A stretch of 5,853 nt of DNA from Candidatus Aenigmatarchaeota archaeon (GTDB taxonomy: Archaea > Aenigmatarchaeota > Aenigmatarchaeia > QMZS01): assembly GCA_030620695.1 (NCBI GenBank), contig JAUXEA010000030.1, positions 1 to 5,853 of the forward strand. Reading direction: 5' to 3'. The notes beneath the pieces were generated by a model. It did not search any database. It saw only the letters and a list, made by a program, of their open reading frames with translations, and was not told where the DNA came from. Positions within the stretch are counted from its first letter, which is position 1. Every line of letters begins with the position of its first letter. Both the position numbers and the translations under genes were made by a program. Positions 1 to 4,696 of the stretch are shown one piece after another.

Positions 1-3
1 TAA

Positions 4-12
4 TTATAAAAA
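4..12 (+). promoter_or_regulatory. Candidate TATA box for the RNA at 30-228
   Basis: TTATAAAAA resembles an archaeal box A. If used, transcription would start about 25-28 bases downstream, near position 30-36, just before the structured stretch. The region is AT-rich, so chance occurrence is possible. Confidence 0.35.
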
Positions 13-29
13 CCTTTCTTGAATGGCCA

Positions 30-228
30 AAGGAGCAGGACTTAAGAAATTAAGTTATGAGGTCTTTTTTGACTGATGATTTTCCTGAGAAATCCTGTGT
101 GTTAGTCGCTACGAGGGTACGTGTGTCCTTTAGATATAAATATGGACAACGCCTCAATCGAATCTGGTAAATCGAAGATTTACAACTTTTCAACTTACCA
201 GTTGAAAATCCCTTCCCCCGCATTTTTT
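30..228 (+). ncRNA. Candidate structured non-coding RNA of unknown family
   Basis: No credible protein is seen here, but the stretch is dense in stems. GACTTAA at 39-45 pairs with 50-56 around a GAAA tetraloop, with one G-U pair. GACT 71-74 pairs with 104-107, enclosing a stem of 78-84 with 89-94. A long arm joins 113-128 to 144-155: GAGG/CCTC, then CGT/ACG, then TGTCC/GGACA, with small bulges. A perfect 7-bp hairpin with a GAA loop spans 167-183, and a perfect 8-bp hairpin spans 187-208. A pyrimidine tail and T6 follow. The plus strand is preferred because of the TATA-like box before it, the T-run after it, and the G39-U56 pair that would be C-A on the other strand. I could not match it to RNase P RNA, SRP RNA, 5S rRNA or a tRNA. 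The ends are estimates. Confidence 0.4.
223..228 (+). terminator. T6 tract, candidate terminator of the structured RNA
   Basis: A run of six T follows the C-rich segment 210-221 and the 187-208 hairpin. Archaeal RNA polymerase commonly stops at such T-runs. It lies just before the 3' end of the convergent small gene at 253-453. Confidence 0.4.
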
Positions 229-252
229 CTTTAGAAATTTTTATCAAATAAT

Positions 253-453
253 TTACTCAAAGAGAATGCTTTTATCTGTAGGTATTTTTCCCTGGTCCGG
301 ACCTAAATACACAGGACAATATTTACATAATACTGCATGACAAAATGCACGCTCACCCTCATTCAAATTTGGATAACTATCACAGGATATATCTTCCTCT
401 GGATATTTTTTCTGTCGTTCATCAAGAATTTCTTTCTTTTTACACCTATACAT
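253..453 (-). CDS. Small Cys-rich hypothetical protein (66 aa)
   Basis: I do not recognise a family. From the ATG at 453 the product is 66 residues and charged, with cysteines at 4, 24, 38, 43 and 46. The last three form C-x4-C-x2-C beside a histidine (H39). This could bind a metal or an Fe-S cluster, but that is inference from spacing only. The frame could start four codons upstream at a TTG (465). The ATG is preferred because a TATA-like element lies about 27 bases before it, the spacing of a leaderless archaeal transcript. It lies 58 bases downstream of gatA on the same strand. The non-repetitive, turn-rich C-terminal half reads like a real protein. Confidence 0.6.
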   Translation of the reverse strand: MYRCKKKEILDERQKKYPEEDISCDSYPNLNEGERAFCHAVLCKYCPVYLGPDQGKIPTDKSILFE

Positions 454-476
454 AAAATTGTTCAAAAATAAATAAC

Positions 477-486
477 TATATTTTTC
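477..486 (-). promoter_or_regulatory. TATA-like element for the 66-aa gene
   Basis: Read on the minus strand this is GAAAAATATA, centred about 27-28 bases before the ATG at 453. The spacing suits a leaderless start and favours that ATG over the upstream TTG. It sits in the short gap after the gatA stop, so the small gene may have its own transcript. Confidence 0.4.
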
Positions 487-511
487 TATCTGAGTTCAAA
501 TCTAATCATTA

Positions 512-1876
512 TCAAACCCAACTCCCTAACTGCAAAATCTTCCCTTCCTGTAAATGGTCCCCTATTAAATGCAATCCAACAGGCATTCCATTTGATTTTC
601 CGCAGGGGACTGACAAGTGTGGAAATCCGCATAAATTTGGGGCAACAGTTAAAATATCCATTGCATATTGCTGTGCAGGGGAAAGTAATGCAATGTCAGT
701 AAACTTCGGGGCAATAATTGGCATTGTTGGTGCCAGAATACAATCAAATTTTTTAAATTCATTCTTAAATTCTTTTATGATGTGTCCCCTGACTTTTAGA
801 GCCTTCAGATAATATTTATCCCTGTACCCCGCTTTCCTGTAAAAGGTTCCCATCAAAATTCTCCTTTTTACTTCCTCACCAAAATATTCTCCCCTGACTT
901 CTGAAAAGAATTCATTGTAACTTCCTTTAATCTCTTTTGTCATTCCATATCTGATTCCGCAGTATCTTGCCAAGTTTGTGCTTGCCTCGCTCATTGCAAT
1001 TATATAATAACTTGGCAAAGCGAATTTTGTTGATGGCAATGAAATTTCCTCATATTTTGCTCCTTCTCCTTCCAGTTTTTTTATTGCTCTCCAGACTTCT
1101 TTTTTAACTTCTTCGTCAATATTATCAAAATATTCTTTTGGAACACCAATCCTGAATTTTGAAATATCTTTTTTCAGATATTTTGTGTAATCTTCCGACT
1201 TGCGGTTTATTGAAGTTGAGTCCTTACTATCATAGCCTGCAATTTTTGTTAAACCGTGAGCAACTTCAAAACAGGTTTTTGCGATTACTCCTATTTTATC
1301 AAGGGAAGATGCATAATCCACCAGCCCATATCTACTCACCAGCCCATAAGTCGGAGTCAATCCAACAACCCCGCAAAAACTTGCTGGGCAGGAAATAGAA
1401 CCACCTGTTGATTCAGCAATTGCAATATGTGGTAATTTTAAAGCAGATGTTAAACAGGCTGCTCCTCCACTGGAACCACCACAACTTCTTCCTACATCAT
1501 AAGGGTTCTTTGGAATTCCATAAGCGCAGTTTAAACAAAATGTTCCAAAACCAAATTCATCCATTTTTGTTTTCCCGATTATGTACCCAACTTCTTTTAT
1601 TTTTTTTATTGCAGTTGCATCAAAAGGAGGAATATAATTTTCCAGAATTTTTGAGCCTGCAGTTGTTTTTATTCCTTTTGTGCAAATATTATCTTTTACA
1701 GAAATCGGGAGTAGGAAATCTTTATCCCCTTTTTCTTCTTCCAAATATTTTCTTGCGTGCTCTTCAGAAATTGTTATAAAAGGTTTGTATTTCTCCTGAA
1801 TTTTCTTTATCTCACTAAAAGTATTCTCAAAGAGTTTTTCCTTGTCTGGATTCTTTAAATATTCCTTCAAGTCCAT
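512..1876 (-). CDS. gatA: Asp/Glu-tRNA amidotransferase subunit A (GatA)
   Basis: GatA is the glutaminase subunit of GatCAB. It releases ammonia from glutamine, which is passed to GatB to convert Asp-tRNA(Asn), and in some organisms Glu-tRNA(Gln), to the amide form. The 454-residue product carries the amidase-signature triad at the family spacing: Lys61 (PISVKDN), Ser136 (GGSSGG) and nucleophile Ser160 (TGGS). The hallmark stretches CGVVGL-TPTYG (169-178) and SRYGLVDYASSLD (181-193) follow. The C-terminus keeps PHLSVPCG and GLHLIG. The family is usually about 470-490 residues. This copy is shortened before the catalytic core, the usual N-terminal helices being reduced to about 40 residues, and it ends soon after GLHLIG. 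The frame closes with tandem stops TGA-TAA-TGA. The ATG at 1876 follows a TATA-like element at leaderless spacing. No gatC is seen nearby. Confidence 0.96.
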   Translation of the reverse strand: MDLKEYLKNPDKEKLFENTFSEIKKIQEKYKPFITISEEHARKYLEEEKGDKDFLLPISVKDNICTKGIKTTAGSKILENYIPPFDATAIKKIKEVGYIIGKTKMDEFGFGTFCLNCAYGIPKNPYDVGRSCGGSSGGAACLTSALKLPHIAIAESTGGSISCPASFCGVVGLTPTYGLVSRYGLVDYASSLDKIGVIAKTCFEVAHGLTKIAGYDSKDSTSINRKSEDYTKYLKKDISKFRIGVPKEYFDNIDEEVKKEVWRAIKKLEGEGAKYEEISLPSTKFALPSYYIIAMSEASTNLARYCGIRYGMTKEIKGSYNEFFSEVRGEYFGEEVKRRILMGTFYRKAGYRDKYYLKALKVRGHIIKEFKNEFKKFDCILAPTMPIIAPKFTDIALLSPAQQYAMDILTVAPNLCGFPHLSVPCGKSNGMPVGLHLIGDHLQEGKILQLGSWV

Positions 1877-1894
1877 AATTAATTTAAAAACAAA

Positions 1895-1904
1895 CTAAAT
1901 TTAG
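1895..1904 (-). promoter_or_regulatory. Candidate TATA box of gatA
   Basis: The palindrome CTAAATTTAG sits 19-28 bases before the gatA ATG, roughly where box A of a leaderless archaeal gene lies. No Shine-Dalgarno-like purine tract precedes the ATG. It abuts the C-box-like motif of the plus-strand RNA candidate, so divergent transcription from this gap is plausible. Confidence 0.4.
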
Positions 1905-1956
1905 ATGATGATGCCTCCTCTGAGCCTTTGGCTATGATTACTGATGGGCAATCTGA
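1905..1956 (+). ncRNA. Candidate C/D-box guide sRNA
   Basis: Four motifs occur in the archaeal order over 52 nt, the usual length of the class: C box ATGATGA (1905-1911), D' CTGA (1920-1923), C'-like ATGATTA (1934-1940) and D CTGA (1953-1956). The C'-to-D guide is 12 nt (1941-1952), as expected. The C-to-D' guide is only 8 nt, which is short. The D'-C' spacer can form a small hairpin, AGCC-TTT-GGCT (1923-1933). A TATA-like AATTTAAAAA at 1881-1890 lies upstream at workable spacing. Members of the class direct 2'-O-methylation of rRNA or tRNA with L7Ae, Nop5 and fibrillarin. No target was identified. CTGA and TGATG motifs are common, so chance is a real alternative. It could instead be the 5' part of a longer RNA running to about 2054. 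Confidence 0.35.
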
Positions 1957-1959
1957 TGT

Positions 1960-2027
1960 CAGCCTTTATTGGTTAAATCTATCAAAAGGCCGACACCCCA
2001 AACAGGGTTGTTGGCCAATAAAGGTTG
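1960..2027 (+). ncRNA. Structured RNA element: long stem with inner hairpin
   Basis: CCTTTATTGG (1963-1972) and CCAATAAAGG (2015-2024) are perfect inverted repeats. With flanking pairs the stem is 17 bp (1960-1976 with 2011-2027), including G1962-U2025, U1973-G2014 and U1974-G2013. A competing inner hairpin pairs 1988-1995 with 2009-2016 (one G-U) and 1997-1999 with 2005-2007 around an AAACA loop. Those G-U pairs would be C-A or A-C on the minus strand, so the RNA, if made, is plus-strand. It lies between the C/D-like motifs and the tRNA gene and is more GC-rich than its surroundings. I do not recognise a family. Confidence 0.45.
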
Positions 2028-2030
2028 TTT

Positions 2031-2054
2031 CCAAAAGGGATTTTTCCTTTTTGG
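2031..2054 (+). repeat. 10-bp hairpin with TTTT loop upstream of tRNA-Cys
   Basis: CCAAAAGGGA (2031-2040) pairs with TCCTTTTTGG (2045-2054) over ten pairs, one of them G2037-U2048, around a UUUU loop. The 3' arm can instead pair with CCAAAAGGAA at 2066-2075. The T-rich stretch 2041-2052 might end a plus-strand RNA begun near 1905, or the hairpin may be part of the tRNA leader. Confidence 0.5.
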
Positions 2055-2055
2055 C

Positions 2056-2065
2056 TAAAAAAATA
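2056..2065 (+). promoter_or_regulatory. Possible TATA element for tRNA-Cys
   Basis: TAAAAAAATA is centred about 22 bases before the tRNA 5' end. That would put transcription start at or just inside mature base 1, so spacing is slightly tight. The alternative is co-transcription with the structured RNA upstream. Confidence 0.25.
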
Positions 2066-2081
2066 CCAAAAGGAATCTTAT

Positions 2082-2181
2082 GCGGAGGTGGCAGAATAGC
2101 TATGCGTCCGGCTGCAGTTAAAGAAAAATAATTCAAAATAGCAGGAACCGGTTCACGGGGGTGCAAATCCCTCCCTCCGCT
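2082..2181 (+). tRNA. tRNA-Cys (anticodon GCA), intron-containing
   Basis: The acceptor stem GCGGAGG (2082-2088) pairs perfectly with CCTCCGC (2174-2180). The discriminator is T2181, the U73 typical of tRNA-Cys, and CCA is not encoded. The T stem pairs 2157-2161 with 2169-2173, with one G-U. After removal of the intron at 2118-2146 the anticodon loop is CTGCAGA, with GCA at 2114-2116, and the stem is CCGG/CCGG with a T-T mismatch at 27-43. The mature length is 71 nt with a 4-nt variable loop, so it is class I. Oddities: the short D loop (about 2095-2101) lacks the usual GG pair, and the T loop reads TGCAAAT, not TTCAAAT. A first-glance tRNA-Leu reading fails because there is no long variable arm. 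Confidence 0.85.
2118..2146 (+). other. tRNA-Cys intron (29 nt, canonical 37/38 position)
   Basis: The exon-intron borders form a bulge-helix-bulge. The central 4-bp helix CTGC/GCAG (2112-2115 with 2141-2144) is flanked by 3-nt bulges AGT (2116-2118) and GAA (2145-2147), and the outer helix is CCGG/CCGG. Cutting after the second base of each bulge, as the archaeal splicing endonuclease does, removes 2118-2146 and restores a normal Cys anticodon loop. The intron is very AT-rich and its inner helix is only about 2 bp, a relaxed form of the motif. Confidence 0.8.
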
Positions 2182-2182
2182 G

Positions 2183-2209
2183 TTTTTTACTTTTCCCTCT
2201 AAAGTAAAA
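2183..2209 (+). terminator. T-run and 9-bp inverted repeat after tRNA-Cys
   Basis: T6 at 2183-2188 starts two bases after the tRNA and is a likely archaeal terminator. It overlaps a perfect inverted repeat, TTTTACTTT (2185-2193) and AAAGTAAAA (2201-2209), with a TCCCTCT loop. The repeat is AT-rich and weak as a hairpin, so the T-run is probably the working part. Confidence 0.5.
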
Positions 2210-2228
2210 TTTTCATATAAGCATAAAC

Positions 2229-2243
2229 CCGGAAATTTATATA
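2229..2243 (+). promoter_or_regulatory. BRE and TATA box of the nuclease-like gene
   Basis: A purine-rich CCGGAAA (2229-2235), like the archaeal TFB recognition element, runs into TTTATATA (2236-2243). The box is centred about 29 bases before the ATG at 2269, so the transcript should be leaderless or nearly so. This is the clearest promoter in the window. Confidence 0.65.
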
Positions 2244-2268
2244 TTACTATTTAATAACCTTAATAATT

Positions 2269-2904
2269 ATGAATAATTACGAACAGAGTATTATTAAACT
2301 TGGAGATTTTAAATGTCCTACTGATTATTCCAAACAAGGTGGGGTTCATGATAACATAATTGATGTTTATTGTGCTCATTTATTAGATGTTGCCAGAAAC
2401 CTGTCAGAAAAAAAAGAACAAAAATCAATAATTCCTGAAAACACCTGGGTAGATGAAGAAGAAATAAGCAGATTATCAAAAGAATATTATAATACTCTTA
2501 AAGAGAATAAACTTCCAATAATACTTGCAAAGAAAATTGGATATACTGCAGAATTTTCAGGTGAGTTTCTGGAGGATATTTCTGAAAATGGATATAAAAA
2601 GATAGTTGGTAGAAAATCAGGTGAGATAGATGTTATGTGTATAATACCTATGGAATTGGTTTGCGGACAGCAAAATGGATTAACACAGGAAGATACCTAT
2701 TGTTTATTGGGAGAAATAAAGTCAGTTTACCAACCAGGAACCAGACCTTTTGAACAGGTTTTATCTGCAACTTATGGTTGTATGTACCCACATTTTAAAG
2801 ATCCCTTTAATATAAAAATTATTGATGGTTTTTTAGTTACACCAAACTTAACTGAACGTATACATTCACACCAGACTGACCAGTATACAAAGTATACCAA
2901 ATGA
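2269..2904 (+). CDS. Hypothetical protein with PD-(D/E)XK nuclease-like motifs
   Basis: The product is 211 residues with no signal peptide or membrane segment. I do not recognise the exact family. Residues 118-151 read like the core of a PD-(D/E)XK fold: GEIDVMC with Asp121, a hydrophobic strand, then LLGEIKS with Glu149 and Lys151 (E-x-K). PFEQVLSATYGC (Gln163, Tyr169) follows, resembling the helix after the active site in many such nucleases. The gap from Asp121 to Glu149 is long, about 28 residues, with a Gln-rich insertion. The N-terminal 90 residues are mostly helical and charged. The C-terminus, after a strand at 183-190, ends in a repetitive QYTKYTK. Start ATG 2269 fits the promoter 29 bases upstream. 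It is flanked by tRNA-Cys and faces gatB tail to tail with a 35-base gap. A defence, repair or RNA-processing role is possible but not shown. Confidence 0.8.
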   Translation: MNNYEQSIIKLGDFKCPTDYSKQGGVHDNIIDVYCAHLLDVARNLSEKKEQKSIIPENTWVDEEEISRLSKEYYNTLKENKLPIILAKKIGYTAEFSGEFLEDISENGYKKIVGRKSGEIDVMCIIPMELVCGQQNGLTQEDTYCLLGEIKSVYQPGTRPFEQVLSATYGCMYPHFKDPFNIKIIDGFLVTPNLTERIHSHQTDQYTKYTK

Positions 2905-2939
2905 AATTAATAGATTAAATAATTTGTCTCATTGGATTA

Positions 2940-4373
2940 TTAACCCACCTCTCTCTTCAGCAATTCCTTAATTCTCTTTGCACTTGCTCTTCTTCCTGTT
3001 TTCTTCATTACCTGCCCAATAAGATAATCAAATGATTCTTTCTTCCCGATTTTATAATCTTTAACTGCTTTTGTATTTTCTCGGACAACATCCAAGACAA
3101 ATTTTCTTATTCTTTCCTCTTCTAAAGGTTTTTCATATTTCAAATCTCTCAAAACCTGTTCAGGTTCTCTAACCTTTTTTCCTTTTACATGGTCACCAAC
3201 CATTTCTCTTATAATTATTTCTGCAACATCATCTGTAATCAAATATTTTTGGAGAAGGTCAATAATCCTTCTCAAGTGTCTTACATCAATATCAACATCT
3301 TTTAATTTGAGATTATGATAATTTAGGGTTCTCTTCAAATATTTTGCAAGTAAAACCGCAGATGCTTTCTCATTATGTGTCTCGCACAGATATTCAAAGT
3401 AATGAGTTAATTCAGGTTCTGTCAACAGAGTATCAATAATTTCAGGTGAAATCTTATATTTCAAAAACCTCCTCTTTTTTGACTCCGGTAACTCCGGCAG
3501 GTTTGACTGAATCTCATTTAATATTTTATCTGAGAGTTCAATAACAGGCAAATCAGGCTCAAAAATATACCCATATTCATCCTCTTCCTCTTTCTCTCTT
3601 GCACTAATTGTTATTTTTGTTTTTTCATTCCACAATCTCGTTTCCCTCTTTACTTCAAGTAAATTTTTTTGTCTCAGCATTTCATAGTTTAAAGCTTTCT
3701 CAACTTCTTTTGCTCCGGAAATGTTTTTTATTTCCACTCTCACCCCGCCTTTTTTTTCTTCTACCAGACCTTCTTCGTATCCATATTTACTTTCATATTT
3801 CGTCATAGAAATATTTGCATCAACCCTTATACCCCCCTCCTTACTAAAATCACCAACATAGATAAACTCAAGAATCTGCTGAAGTTTCTGCAAAAAAATT
3901 CTGGCTTCTCTTGGACTTTTTAAATCAGGTTCTGTTACAATTTCAACCAGAGGAATCCCGCTCCTGTTGTAATCAAGCAAAACATGGTCTTCTTCCCTGA
4001 TTATTTTTGCGGGGTCTTCTTCCAGGTGAACTCTCCTGATTCTTATTTTATTGTCTTTAATATTTAATTTTCCACCAGAAGAAACTGGGGTTTCCAATTG
4101 TGTGATTTGAAAATTTTTACTCAAGTCAGGATAAAAATAAGTTTTTCTTGAAAACAGGAATTTCTTGTTTATCCTGCAATCCAGAGCATACCCGATCTTT
4201 AGAGCGAGTTCTATTGCTTTCTCATTTAAAACCGGTTTTGTTCCCGGGAAACCCAGACAAACATCGCAAACATTCCTGTTTGGTTCCGCCTGTGAAGTTG
4301 GGCAGGAACAGAATAATTTTGATTCTGTATTTAACTGAACATGGACTTCCAGACCGATTTTTATCTCCTGCAT
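2940..4373 (-). CDS. gatB: Asp/Glu-tRNA amidotransferase subunit B (GatB)
   Basis: GatB binds the mischarged Asp-tRNA(Asn) or Glu-tRNA(Gln), activates the side-chain carboxylate with ATP, and amidates it with ammonia from GatA. The 477-residue length is normal for the family. The N-terminus has KIGLEVHVQL (5-14) and a four-Cys zinc site at C22, C24, C36 and C39. Diagnostic stretches follow: TYFYPDLSKNFQITQ (78-92), RVHLEEDPAK (114-123), DYNRSGIPLVEIVTEPDL (134-151), GGIRVDANIS (180-189), VEIKNISG (213-220) and a FEPDLP motif (271-276). Residues from about 330 on are the helical GatB/YqeY tail, ending in GRRASAKRIKELLK. It lacks the AspRS-like insertion of archaeal GatE, so it belongs to GatCAB, not GatDE. 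The KIGLEVH motif begins at residue 5, which supports the ATG at 4373. Confidence 0.97.
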   Translation of the reverse strand: MQEIKIGLEVHVQLNTESKLFCSCPTSQAEPNRNVCDVCLGFPGTKPVLNEKAIELALKIGYALDCRINKKFLFSRKTYFYPDLSKNFQITQLETPVSSGGKLNIKDNKIRIRRVHLEEDPAKIIREEDHVLLDYNRSGIPLVEIVTEPDLKSPREARIFLQKLQQILEFIYVGDFSKEGGIRVDANISMTKYESKYGYEEGLVEEKKGGVRVEIKNISGAKEVEKALNYEMLRQKNLLEVKRETRLWNEKTKITISAREKEEEDEYGYIFEPDLPVIELSDKILNEIQSNLPELPESKKRRFLKYKISPEIIDTLLTEPELTHYFEYLCETHNEKASAVLLAKYLKRTLNYHNLKLKDVDIDVRHLRRIIDLLQKYLITDDVAEIIIREMVGDHVKGKKVREPEQVLRDLKYEKPLEEERIRKFVLDVVRENTKAVKDYKIGKKESFDYLIGQVMKKTGRRASAKRIKELLKREVG

Positions 4374-4387
4374 AAATTAAGATTTAG

Positions 4388-4397
4388 TAAATATTTA
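4388..4397 (-). promoter_or_regulatory. Possible TATA box of gatB
   Basis: The palindrome TAAATATTTA is centred about 20 bases before the gatB ATG, somewhat closer than expected for a leaderless start. CCC lies just upstream on the minus strand. Its use is uncertain. Confidence 0.3.
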
Positions 4398-4492
4398 GGG
4401 TTCACCAATTGCTTTTTCTATCAAGAATAGTCTTTGTTACAACAGATTCCCACAAAAAAAGATATTATTGTATCTTCAAGAGCAGAAATTTT
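4398..4492. other. Intergenic stretch without a recognised feature
   Basis: Between the gatB promoter region and the T-run behind the 49-residue gene I see no protein gene and no RNA with a convincing fold. The only structure noted is a weak inverted repeat, AGATA/TATCT, near 4460-4475. Confidence 0.4.
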
Positions 4493-4504
4493 AAAAAATA
4501 AAAA
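4493..4504 (-). terminator. T-rich tract after the 49-aa gene
   Basis: Read on the minus strand, TTTTT-A-TTTTTT starts 8 bases after the TAA of the 49-residue gene. It is a typical archaeal T-run terminator and would separate that gene from gatB on the same strand. Confidence 0.45.
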
Positions 4505-4512
4505 TTTTTGCA

Positions 4513-4662
4513 TTATAGTTTTTTTATATCTTTCACATTTCTTCTTTGGACACAATCACAATTTGAACCCTTTTCTATACAATAAGTTCCAAGTCGCTCT
4601 TTTAATATCCCCTCATATACCTTTGTAGATCCGTCTTTCATTTCTACTCTATACTTCACCAT
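4513..4662 (-). CDS. Small hypothetical protein (49 aa)
   Basis: The frame runs from ATG at 4662 to TAA at 4513-4515. The product starts MVKYRVEMKDG, contains STKVYEGILKERLGTYCIEKG, then a C-D-C motif (Cys35, Cys37), and ends RRNVKDIKKL. The pattern of two or three alternating hydrophobic strands with a Gly turn suggests a small beta-rich domain, but I recognise no family. It is supported as real by three things: a TATA element centred about 24 bases before the ATG, a T-run terminator just after the stop, and a soluble, non-repetitive composition. It is divergent from the metalloprotease gene and shares its promoter region. Confidence 0.6.
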   Translation of the reverse strand: MVKYRVEMKDGSTKVYEGILKERLGTYCIEKGSNCDCVQRRNVKDIKKL

Positions 4663-4681
4663 CAATAAGCAACTATTTAAA

Positions 4682-4691
4682 CTATATATAG
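4682..4691. promoter_or_regulatory. Palindromic TATA region between divergent genes
   Basis: CTATATATAG is a perfect palindrome, so it can serve as box A in either direction. On the minus strand it is about 24 bases before the 49-residue gene's ATG, ideal for a leaderless start. On the plus strand transcription would begin near 4712, giving the metalloprotease gene a leader of about 40 bases. No other TATA element lies closer to that gene. Confidence 0.55.
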
Positions 4692-4696
4692 TTCAT

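Noticed and set aside
200..222. A complete tRNA ending at 222
   Set aside because: The 3' end looks tRNA-like, but no acceptor partner, T stem or anticodon arm could be found on the plus strand upstream, or as a permuted gene downstream.
50..247. Minus-strand 65-codon open frame
   Set aside because: It covers the structured RNA candidate, has low-complexity basic content with no domain pattern, and nothing supports its start.
1159..1779. Plus-strand open frames inside gatA
   Set aside because: They are antisense shadows of a clear GatA frame, rich in Leu/Phe runs from AT-rich codons.
1912..2090. C/D D' guide (1912-1919) targeting the acceptor of the adjacent tRNA-Cys
   Set aside because: Five Watson-Crick and two wobble pairs are possible with 2084-2090, but this is short for a guide and would aim at base 6 of the acceptor, for which I know no such modification.
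1928..2131. Plus-strand 67-codon open frame overlapping the tRNA
   Set aside because: It runs through two strong hairpins and into the tRNA acceptor, D arm and anticodon. RNA structure explains the stretch better.
2082..2181. Reading the tRNA as tRNA-Leu (class II)
   Set aside because: The 5' end resembles bacterial tRNA-Leu, but after intron removal the variable loop is only 4 nt, the anticodon is GCA and the discriminator is U, all fitting Cys.
3608..4375. Plus-strand open frames inside gatB
   Set aside because: Antisense shadows of the clear GatB frame with no domain pattern.
4434..4628. Plus-strand 64-codon open frame
   Set aside because: It is antisense to the better-supported 49-residue gene and crosses its terminator; it has no promoter or family pattern.
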